Shown: positions 27,801-39,800 of the stretch, piece by piece
How the letters are laid out: each line of letters begins with the position of its first letter
Position numbering within the stretch: position 1 is the first letter of the stretch
From: Serilophus lunatus
Lineage: Eukaryota; Chordata; Aves; Passeriformes; Eurylaimidae
Length of the DNA: 64,000 nucleotides
Direction of reading: 5' to 3'
NCBI GenBank assembly: GCA_013399895.1
Contig: VXBA01000395.1
Coordinates: forward strand, 1 to 64,000
The notes under the pieces: generated by a model
What the model was told of the DNA's origin: nothing
Seen by the model: only the letters and a program-made list of their open reading frames with translations
Databases searched by the model: none
Translations under genes and position numbers: made by a program

Positions 27801-30800
27801 TGACAGGCTTGAGAGATGAGTCTATGCAAACCTCATGTAGTTCAACAAGTGCAAGTTCCTGACCTGGGTCAGGGCAATCCCAAGCACAAACATAGGCTGG
27901 ACAAAGAATGGATTGAGATCAGTCCTTAGGAGAAGGGCTTGGGGGTGCTGGTTGACAAGAAGCTCTACAAGACCCAGGAATGTGCACTTGCAGCCCAGAA
28001 AGCCCACCATGCCCTTGGCTGCATCAAAAGCAGGGTGGCCTGAAGGCTGAGGGAGACTTTTCCCCACCTTGTGAGACCCTATCTGGAGTGTTGCATCCAG
28101 CTATAGGGCCCCCAACATACAAAGGATGTGGATCTGCTGGAGCTAGTCCAGAAGAGGCCACAAAAGTGATGAGAGGGCTGAAGCACTCTCCTATGAAGAC
28201 AGGTTGAAGGAGTTGGGGTTGTTCAGTTTGGAGAAGAGGAGGCTTTGGAGAGATTTTTGAGCACCTTCCAGTACCTAAATCGGGCCTACAAGAAAGCTGG
28301 AGAGGGATTTTGGACAAACCAAACCATTCTAGGATTTATGGATTCTAATTTAATCAGATACTTTGTTATGTTCCAGACATTATATTATTTTAAATCAACG
28401 CTTCTTTTCAGGAGTCAGTAAAACTGGCTGCAGACTCTCTTACTTACGGGAAAATAATTTTCATATTTATAAAACAGATTTGAAAATAGTTTTGGTTACA
28501 ACCAGAAATTAAATCAAACTGTGTAGCAACCTGTTTTTTATAAGCAAGCATGTAATTGCTAAATCAAGAGCATTGTAGACGATGAAGAAAAATACCGTAG
28601 AGCAATAACTATACACTTGTGTGTACAGCTCAAATTTGCTCACAGAGTAAGTAATACATGAACCCAAGCCTCTGGGTGCCTAGAAAACAATACAATAGTA
28701 CATTAGCCTGCAAAAAGTAAGGCAGCCTGAAGTGACATAAATTTAAGACAGAAAAAGTTAGAAAAATACTCTTTCAGCTCAACTGAGCTGTCAAGCCAAG
28801 TCAAGCAGCCTCTGGGGTTATAGCTATCCACGGATTTTCAGTGTTCAGTGTGCTGCCTGCCCTTCAAATGAGAAAGGTGCAGCCATTTGAAAGAAGCAGT
28901 TTCTGCCTGTCCAGACAGACACAAGTAGTAGTATTTCCCTGGCAGCAGGAACTGTTTCCTCTTTGTAGGTCTAGATGAAACACTGATGTGGACAACAGAA
29001 GCTGCATGCCTGGCAGGATTTCTGCCGTTCATATGCAGTTAGTTCCAGCTTTTGACATGGCTCTTCCATTGATGTGATTTAAGCCAGCAGCTTTCTCAGC
29101 TACAAGTCCTTGCATTTTATTGGCTTATTTTTACTGATGTTCATTAGCAGGAGCTACCTGAAGAGAACCAGTTTTAGGTGAAGATGTACCAAAACAATCA
29201 TTGAGAGTACCTTTTCAGTAATCTGAAAATGATATTGTGATTTGCTGATGTAAATTTCACCTAATCTCTTCAGAGAATCAAACAATAGCAATAGGACAAA
29301 CCAGCAGATTTTGTTTTCTAGGCTGTATGCCTAGAGTCTAGAATTCTATGATCCATTGCATGATTATCTGCTCCACTCCTGTCTTGCAAAGAACAGCTGT
29401 ACAACAGCTCAAACTACATAGGGGAGAGAGAGGCTCAAACACGACCTTCAGCACCCACTACTTACTGCACTGCCATTACCAACAGAACACTGTATCGGTT
29501 CTTACCTGTTTTGTTCATTCCTTATTTTAAAGGTTTTTACTTCTTCCTCTGAGGAAGCACAGTGTTTGATAGCACAAGTAACTAAGAGGAAAGACCAGGA
29601 GCACCTCAAGTCAATGATGGACAATATTGGGCTAGCAAAAGCAAAGAGAGTTTGCTTCAGGCCAGGTTTCAAAAGTGTAGGTGGGTACTTTTATTTATTT
29701 TTAGAATTTTTTTTGAGAGATAAATTTATGCAAATCTCAGTGGCTTGAGAAAACTTTTCAGAGGAGGAACTCACCTTCATCACTGCCTCTGATAGGCTGG
29801 CGTTTCTGTGCTCTGTCATCACTTGTGTTGAAAAGCTGCAGAAGAACTTTGTGCTGAAAACGAATCATCAAGATTCACATCAATGCAAAAAGAAACACTA
29901 TGTGGTATACATGAACTACAACAGAGCTCTTACCAATGGCAGAAAAAAAATAACGACACAAAATTTGACAACGTTGAAAGCTATTTCCTCAATGTATTTT
30001 TTAATATAACCATGATTACTAAAGAGAAGACACTTATGAATTTTCTGTGCTTCAGATTTGACTTTAAAAAATTGATAAATAAATTATTTTACCTTCTTTT
30101 GTGGTGCTTTAGGTTCTTCAGAACTATAAAAAGGTAAAGCATAAAATATATAACTAAATATTACCTGTAAGATTTTGCGTACAAAATAACCTATAGAACA
30201 TGGAACACTTGTAAAACTACAATATTGACATATTCATATTTAGATATGAAAAGACTGGATGATACCATAGTTAATCTATGACTGAGGCAGAAAAAATACT
30301 ATATAAAGTTCATGTAAGCATGAAATAAGCTTCTGTCAACCTCTCAGTGAGAGTCTGGTGTTTGCAAGAATGATGTGGAAAAAAAGAGGGCCACAGACAT
30401 TAATCCAAACAAGCCTGCATGCAAACATTCAGTCTTGTATGAATGAGTGCCATTCACAGAATGGCTTATTAATAGATATAACTAATAAATTTTGTTTATT
30501 GATTTACTGAGAAAAAGGGCAGGGGAAAGAAAGAAGCAAAAACTGTACTTACATTTGCTTTACAATTTTCTCTAGCTCGGGTAGTTGCTCCTTTAGTGCT
30601 GCAATAATTCTAGTATCATCTGATACAGATACATAAAATTCCTGTAAATGATACAGAATAGTCTTTAAATAACTATAGGGGTAAATGAGCAGTACTCAGG
30701 AGAGAGGATTATGAGTTGACATCTGATAGCTTAATGATTATAAAGAACGATAATCTGCACAGAGGAACACATGCTGGGCCCAACCCTCTATTACTTCTAC

Positions 30801-33800
30801 TTGTTTACCTCCAGCTGATTTAAAGCAAGAGTTACATATGCAGAAGGGAAGCCTGATGAGGTTCCTTAGCTCACCAACCACTGACTGCTTGTACAAAAAC
30901 TGCATTTTCAGACTGTCAAGGATAAAGACTATAAAAATCACAAATAATCTACCATAATAGATTTTTTTTATTCACTGCTGTTGTAGTCTTTGTAGTCTTT
31001 TAGGTTTATTTGCTACTGAGTCATTCACTTTCAGCTACTCCAGTCTGCTACAATATCACCTTCTTGTAAACATTACTCAAGCTTCTTCCTGATACATCTA
31101 CATAAAACCCCTTTGAAGAAAGATCTATGTGCTTGCAACAATGAATTGTTAACTTTTCATTTCTGGAAAAATCTCTAAAGCTTGTAAAGCTTTCTCATGT
31201 GGGCTTTCAGGATGTCTGCCATTCCTAAGGCCCCTCTCTCTCTTTCCCTCTGCTAATTTTTATGTTAGATTCAGTTTTAAGCTTTTGGGTGCAAGAACTT
31301 TCATTTGTCCAATAACAAATGGGATGGTGTTCCATAAACACAATATACAGTAAAAATGGCAATCATGATGACTTAATATGACCTTGGCAGTGCATCTTCT
31401 AGAAATCCAAGGACATGACACCTAACACAAAGAACTTACAAGGGTTCTGAAGACAAAGATCTTAATTTCCACTAGCTGTAGTACAGCTTTTATTCAAATG
31501 GAAAGGGCTTTTGGTTTTGTAGAGTGACAACCCTGCATCTCCTTCCTGGCACATCTCCAGCATGTATAAACAGCCCTCCAGTTCAACCTGTAGAGCTCCT
31601 GAAGTATGTACAAGTATACACTAACAAAGCAAATTAATGTACTGCTATAACACAATCTATCCATGCATTGCTTTGAAAGGGGTCTGCAACAGTATTTTCA
31701 GAGGTCCAGAGGCTGACAATGATTCAAGTACTATTGCAGTGTGTTTACTGTCTGCAGCCAAAACTGAGAAAACAGAGTTATCAGTTGGCACTTTGAAATG
31801 ACCTATTTCTCTTCAGTTTGTGACAGAATTCTACAGACCAGGAACAGGCTTTCAGCTTATCTTGTTTGGTAGGTACTTTTCAGTGCAATGATGTGATCAT
31901 TCCTTTATACCTCCAAAAAGGCCATTGCTGCTTCATCTTCTTGTAGCAAATCTCCATATAAAGCAGCCCACTGCAGAACCAGCCGAATGACTCGCCTTTT
32001 ATTGTTGAGGGCATAATCCATTTTCTCCTGCTCTGTACCCTGAGAAGGCTGGGCATGATAGGTGCCACAGTGTCAAGGAAAACATTCAGTGATTGAAAAT
32101 ATCAAGAGCAGTATGAATTCTCAAACAACTGACTTCCAACAAACCACTTTCAGGGTGTTCAAACATAACTTTCCAATACTTTTAAATTCTGACATCTGCT
32201 AGTGCAACAATTTGCAAACCTTTCACGTTCATACTAAAAAGTAAAAAGACAGTGAATTCTCTAAAGACCACAGGAATGATCACAGTCCCACCACAGAGAT
32301 AGCTGCTATAGGGGAGCAGACCAGAAATGACACTTGGAACAACAGAGAAGGGGATTGACTGTGGAGACTGAAGAAGGATATTTCTCCTTGTTCCTATGCA
32401 AAATCAGTTGAAGAAAAATGCCACTTGGTGTTTATTACCAATTTCAGTTTTTGATTTGTGAGGAAGATTACCAGAATGGATGCCAGTGTTACTTCTTTTA
32501 TTTTACTCAAGGTGAACCTCGGTCCCATTATGGAAGGGAGATCTAGGAGTTTATAGCCTAAGTTGACTATAGAGACACAGGGTAAAACAATAAATTCTAC
32601 AGTAGCCTCACTGTCTTGAGGAAATCAAATATTTCTACTATATTGAATGAAGTGTATTTAGGACACAATACTTCGGGAAAATTATTTTGTGATGAAAATG
32701 TGAAAAAATGGGAAACAGTTAACTTTTTTAACGACAAAATGTCAACATTATAGACAAATAGCTAAAAGGCCAGAAGTAACATTTATTGAAAGAAGACACA
32801 AAGAAAAAATTAAAGGCACAATGGGCAATAAATTGAAATAATTTGAGTCTTCAACCTGTGTGAAAAGAATCCCTAGCAGAAACAGGATATGACAATTTGT
32901 GTGTCTACTTCTCACTGATCCAAGGTTAACAATATTAACAATATTTAAATTGTTTCCCAATAAACTTGATAGCTGAATGTGAAGCAAGCACAGAATAAGT
33001 GCAGTTGCATCTTCAACTTTCCTTCCCAGATACCAGAATTCTAATTCTGGATTATCAGGAATAATAGTTTTCCCAATTACATAGAAACATATAAAATACT
33101 GACACTCACTGCAAAGTCAGCAACTTTTCAAGGTGTACCTTCAGTTGCTCTAACAGAATATTTTAAAATATTAATTAGAAAATAAAAATATTAATGAGGA
33201 ATCCAAATTATATAAGATATTTATTTTAAGCTCCTCATTTAGAAGCATTTCTCTAACAAATACTACTAATAAAATGTAATGGGGAAAAAGTAACTATTAA
33301 CTTACATTTTCCAAATTATCTTGTTGCCCAAAACCCCTGCAGGGATTTGACACATTACCAGAGTTACTGGGGCGCTCATTTGACTGACAAACTTTCAGAA
33401 ACCTGCATCTTAATTTAATTTGGAAAGGTTTAAAATTACTAGAGAACTGAACATGTCAGCACAATTATGGCAGAAAGTAAGTCAAAAGGTCCTAAGAAAT
33501 AAATAAAACATTGTAAGTTATGTGCTCTAATGTCTCAGGGAGCAAGTTTAATATTCTACTGAGTCATTTTTCTCATGCTATATTTACCTTTCAAACACTG
33601 TAATTATTTAATGTATTTTTACTTCCTTATTAACTGACTCACCACAGGCACTGGTAATTTTTCTGTCTTTTTACTGCTTATTTATATTGATTTTTATTAG
33701 CATTATCAGAGGGAAAGTCAGCGAAGAGTTCTGAAATTTTTATGGGATCTAGAGGATGCACCTTCATTGCAGATTGCAATAAGAAATAAACTACCATGTA

Positions 33801-36800
33801 TTCTTGAAGCAAGTGTCAGATAATTGCAAAATATTTATCAACATCAACACGGTTGGAGTTCAATATATATATTTCTAAATATCTCTAATATATGCTAGGA
33901 AGTGGAAGCAATTCTGAAATCTGTTCTTCTCTGTGTAGGAACACAACTATATCAGAAGCTGTGCAAGATCAGTACCCATTACTACAAATGCAAACTATTT
34001 TGCTGGCATGATGGTAGAGGAGGTTCACAAAACACTCATACAGAAATATGCTAAAGAACTATCATCTACAGAGAGCAAAAAAGTTTATACTTCTTAAGTA
34101 TTCAGGCAGTGGTCCTTTAAAGATGCACGCCTGCACACATGCTTACACACTTTCGCTAATCCAAGTGCACTTTGGCAGTGCTGCTCTATTTCAAGCTTGC
34201 TTTTGGGCCTTGTCCTGCCTCCCTATGACAAGCTGCAGCTCTGAGAATTTCTTCATTTCTATCTCTGGGAAAAGAGAGGGAAACAGGGGCCTTGGCCCAA
34301 CACACAGAACTGATACCTTCATCCAGGAGAGGCAGAGCATACCTTTCACTTCCTTATAAAAAAGAAGTATGGGATTTTTTTAATATTGCAGGATCCATAC
34401 ACTTTAATGACTGGAAAAGGCTAATGTGCTGAAGGACAGAACAGCGTAAGCATTGACCCTGCAGCAAGCAATAATGTTACTGAGACAAAATGGTGCACCT
34501 GTCTATTCCTTCCAGGATTAAAATAACATACAAATGACAAAATGCTGCTATAAAAGAAGTGAAAGCCCAAATAATTTATACCTTGTACTATGCTTGGAAG
34601 CACTACAGTGGTCTAGTTCTACTCACACTTGCACACTTCCAGCTACGGTGAGTGTAGGAAAATAGACCTGTTTTGATTCAAAATTGGGAGCTGAAGCAAA
34701 AAGTCGCCAACTGAATCACCTTTCTTCTCTTTCTTTTTCTGTTTTAATTTCCTCATTGAGCATAACTAATCTCTCCATAGTCTCACAGCACTGGCAAACA
34801 TTTTTGTAGAGTGATTTTGCTCATAAAAGATGAGCTTTGTTAGGAACCTTTCAACTCTAACAATAAATTTCAATGGTACAATCAACAAAGCACAGTTACC
34901 TTTTCCATATTCAGAATGGACTAAATAAACAATAATTCAGCTCTAGGAAAAGCTGACACTAAAGCAGCAGGGCACCAGTTACTCCCAGCCCTCCTCCTCT
35001 TTGAAAAGAATTAGTGTGATGCCTGCCATGACCCACGTAAGACCATGGTCTTAGCCTCCTCTTCAGAACATGAATATTTATCTTTAAATGTCAGTATCAC
35101 TTGGATTTTCAAAAAAGCTTTTCCCTTATAAACAGTGAGGTACATTTTGCTTATGACTCTGATTTTCCCAGTTATGGGGTAACAGATGTATACAATTATA
35201 ACTGAGGCTGGAAAAATCTGAATCTCAAACGGACTTACTGAAAAATATGAGCTAGATAAATCATGGAAGTAAACCCTAAACCATTAAAATACTGCACTTT
35301 CTTCCTCTCTCAAAGCTGTCAGCAAAAGCATTTCCTAATACTTTTGATATCCAAAACAATGTGATTTCGGAAAACGTGTTTGTTTCAGGTATACGAACAA
35401 TTTTCTGCAGACCAGTTCCATAGGTCTAAAGGTTTTAAAAACAATTACTGTCCTTGCTAGGAGTAACACAAATAGATTCTCAAGCTTGCCAGATGAGGAC
35501 ACGATGCTCTTATTTTGTGGTTTCAAGGGGTGAGCTTTCCCAGATGTCACTCGCCCTGCTGAGCTTCAAGGAAAGCACATTTTCACACCAATATGATTCT
35601 AAACAAATAAATAGAGAATTGAAGTTGTTGTACCTTTGTCAGAATTCTATAAAATAGAGAACATTACACGTTTATTTAATGCTCCTGTCACTTGACAGCT
35701 TCAAGTCACTGTGCACAAGGAAAACTTTCAGTGTGCAACAGCTCCCCAAAGTAAATAACCTGCCAGTAACTGACAGATGGACACTTCACAGACTCCTGTA
35801 AAACATGCAGACAGTATGAGAATCACCCCAGCTCTCAAAGCTTTCCACTGTAAGATTCCATCTCCTAGTGTTCACATGCCATTGAAGTTTCTTGCAGCTT
35901 GTTAGCATTTGTTAGAAACTATTATTATAGATTATTACTATTTTAATTACTAATGTATAACAGCACCTAGGAACTACTTAACTATTATTGTATAAGTTTA
36001 GGTACCCTTTTGCTTGAGGTAGTTTGCAGCTTGTAATCTATAAAGTGGATCACTGAAATCACCAAGACATAACTAACCCAGCTAAAATGTAGGTGTTGTA
36101 GTTCAGCAAAAACCAAGAAAAACAGGAAGGACACACAAGGGTAGTCCAAATTTTTATGTAATTTCACTTATCCAGTGGAGGGATAGTAAATTTATTTTCC
36201 TTGGAATGGTAATTAGCACAGGAAAGATACAGTTTTCATGGTCTGAGACTGCATCTCATCATGGGTATACACTGTCCATTTCAGAGTTGTTGAGCTATGA
36301 ACAGATCTTAGTCAAGACCCTGAGAACCCACCCCCAAGGCACAGCCTACATGGACCTTGATGTACTTCCTGAGACAGAGAAGCTTCAGTCTCATCACTGG
36401 TACGGATAGTGGCTAAAGAGACTTAACTTTTTCCTTACAAAAGGATATTGTGCCATCAAGGCTGGGCAGAGCTGACTATTTGGCATAAAAACACAGTGCA
36501 TCATAATAAAATCATTTAAAACAGAATCTGTGAAAAGAGAAGAAAATAAAACAGTGAATTAAGCCTCTGCAAACAGCTTGGGGATCACAGGGATGAGTTT
36601 TCTCTCAGCTAAAATATCTTATAAGCCCTTTGCAGATAATAATATATTTGCACTTTGTTTGTAGGCATTAAGTATGAAACAGGGAAATGAACATATATCA
36701 GCTGAAATACTAAACTTTTAGTTTTTAGTGCAGTTGTTTTAAAAAGCATTTACCTGTGACAAAGAGAAATCTGGTACAGCAAAACCCCTCATATCTGTGC

Positions 36801-39800
36801 TTAAAAGAAAAATTTGGATATACTTCTGTACAAGTGTAGAGTGCTGTGCAGAAGAAGAATCAGGCCCCTGCCACAGCTGCCTCGGTACCTAAGAAGAGAT
36901 GCTGCATTTGGCTTTAGGATCTACAATATTAGATAGCATATTTAGGGTATAACACCTGAAGGCAAATAATTTAATTCTTTGTTGATTTTCTACCAATGAG
37001 CAGAATGCCCAAAAGAGTAAATGGACAATCAAATTTATGGGTTTATTTCGATTCAAAAGTAGCACGGTCACTACATTTACATTAAAGCATATGTGAAATA
37101 TATGATTGACATTTTCTCTGTCAAAAACCAGCAAGCTATTTTTTCTATTCAAATCATCTGTGGTAGCACTGGTGTAAATGCCAGTTTGCCTTATCTTTAT
37201 ATTTGTGACAACAATAGGGATTTATAAATCCTGGCTGCAGACACCAGAATAAGTTTGGCAGGCTAATATGGAATCACTGAGAAACAATAAACACAATACC
37301 CCCAGGGCAAAATTCCTACAGTGCAGTTTTTGAGATAACAGAAACATTTATAAACACTGTAAGAAAGGGATGGCAGAAAAAATACGGTGAGATAATTGTG
37401 TAATATATTACATCATTGCTTCCACTAGTATAATTCATTTAAGAAAACATCTCTCAGTTGACAAAACTCGCCTTGGGAAGGGTGAGTTTTCTCTCACTTC
37501 TTTGTGCAATATTGAGAGCAAACTGATTTTTAAATATTCTTCAATTAAAGGAATGCATAAACCAAACCTTTGGTTTTCCAGTACTCTGAGATGCTATATC
37601 CTAAAAGTAACTTTGTGAACTGTGACACTTTGTATTGCATTAGGATATAGACATAATCTTGTCATGAAAGGTTTTGGCGAAAAATTTTAAAAGATTTGAA
37701 AAATAATTTGCTTTAGAAAAATGTATAATACATGCATACTGTGAATAAAAACTTGTGATTATACAGTTGCAAGCTTAAAAAACCAACATTCTGCTTGTAA
37801 TCCCAGTAAATGTGAATATGGCATCCTAATAAAAATTAAAAGGATTTTTTTTCTTTGTGGTGGTTAAAACACACACTTTAAAAGGATTTCTGTAATTTTT
37901 CAATTATTTCACCATTTATTGGCAACTGGATTTAAGAACACCTTTGAATAGATACTTAGACATCTGCACTGTAAAAAGAACTTGCAAAAGCAGTATTATG
38001 CAGCTTAATATACAAGTCTTAATATACAAATATATACAAGTATTACTTTATTAAAATTATGAGGATTTTTCTGTGTCAAGTTCTTCTCCTTTGAGTAACA
38101 ATTCTTTCCCTGCATGGGGGAAAGTATCATGATCAAGGAATTTAAATTGTGATACCTTAAATGTGATATGGATATGAAGATTTGAGAGTACTTACACTAG
38201 CATAATGTAAGGTCTGGAAGTACCAAGCTAGTTCACATTATTAAGTGACATCCAGAACAAAAAGATATGAGTATCATTATTATTGTGAGCTCCATTCTGG
38301 CCTTGTAGTTGTGCCCATATAAAGTCATAACTAGTAGTCTGGCACCTCGAGGGATTTTGCTGTTCTACAATGATCTGAAAGTACAAATACCATAGAGCAG
38401 GCTTGGAGGAGTGGATTACCTTTAATTCCAGATTTCCTAGGCTTTCTTGGGGTTGTTTCAGAGCAGTTGATAGTTCTTATTCTGGGAAGAACTACTACTG
38501 GGTGCATTTCAAAGCATCACATTGCAGTGTTACCCCAGCAAGCCTATCTTACCAGGTAATAATAAACCAGCCTTTGTCATGTAGATACCTGTTGCTTCAT
38601 TTAAAGTTGCTTCAAGGCGCATAGTTTCTAGAAAGTGCTCTAAAATTTTCTCCGGGGTTCCTGACATCACAATATACCTGAGGAAGGCAAAGGAGCAGTT
38701 AGCATCTCATAGGCAAAACAGCTAATCAAGAAATAATTGTCAGCAAGAAGACCACGTCTGCTGTGTGCCAGAGTTCTCTGATCAGAATCTGTGTGCTTAG
38801 GACAAGTATTCCACTACAACACTACCACAATTACACCATAATCAGCAGGGCTGTACTGGTGCAAAATTGGGGAATTCCAAGCAGCAATGCTCCTCCCCTG
38901 AGAATAAACAGTAATTTGCAGTCATTAAAGGGTCTTAACAGACTGACTATGAGCATAAAATAAGAGCCAGTTTGTATCAGTATCAGAGAAAGGAAACAAT
39001 TTTCTTCAGCATCACTGACAGGGGTTGGTCTGAGAAGGTGGGGGCAAATAATGAAAGGCTGTATCTTCAAACGTGTGCAATTAGCTGAAGTAAGTGTTCC
39101 AAGTGGACAAAGTGGATTGTTCCATTTTCTGTAGTTAATTTAAGGAGATTAGAGAATTAGTGTGAGATCCAGGTTTTTTTGGTTAATGCAAAAACACTGG
39201 CAAGATTTTAACTCCCAGCAGAATACCATATGATATTGCAAAACTTGTCCTGTCATCTTTATTTTTCCTTTTCTTGCAGATTGGATTTTTTTTATCCATC
39301 CCTCCCTTCTTTCAATCTTTGCATTTTTTCTTTTTCTCTCTCTTTTTTTTTTTTTTATGGAATTCAACTGATAAAGTATGAAACTTAAAAAAAAAAAAGA
39401 AAGAAAAAAACCCTGAGAAGTGAAGATACTCTGCTCCTGCTGAGAAATAAGTGGTGGAGCTGAGCTCCTGGGAGCTCCTCCTCACTTTGAGCACTGACCG
39501 CCACAGTTCTTTTACCTGCCAACCCCTTTGGAAGAACTGTATTGATGTCCCAAGAACACAAACACTTGTTAAGCCAGTGCACATTCTCACAGAGGTACTA
39601 ACCAAGTATCTAAGTGAGTGAAGCAGAGAAATCACAGGTTGCCGTACTCTGAATATGAAAGTGAAAATGAACACTGAAGTGACTTGCAGGGCTGCTGAAT
39701 TCATCCTGCATGAGTGTGATCACCCATAAAGAGTTACATCTTGAGAGTGATAACTTCAGAGCTACTCCTTCGAAATAAAACCGTCACTGTTTGAAAGTGT

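Noticed and set aside
33306..33342. 31-nt minus-strand segment between CCTGCAG and gtaagt within the U12-type intron
   Set aside because: Inclusion would shift the frame and the flanking exons already join perfectly; probably a chance pair of splice-like sites.
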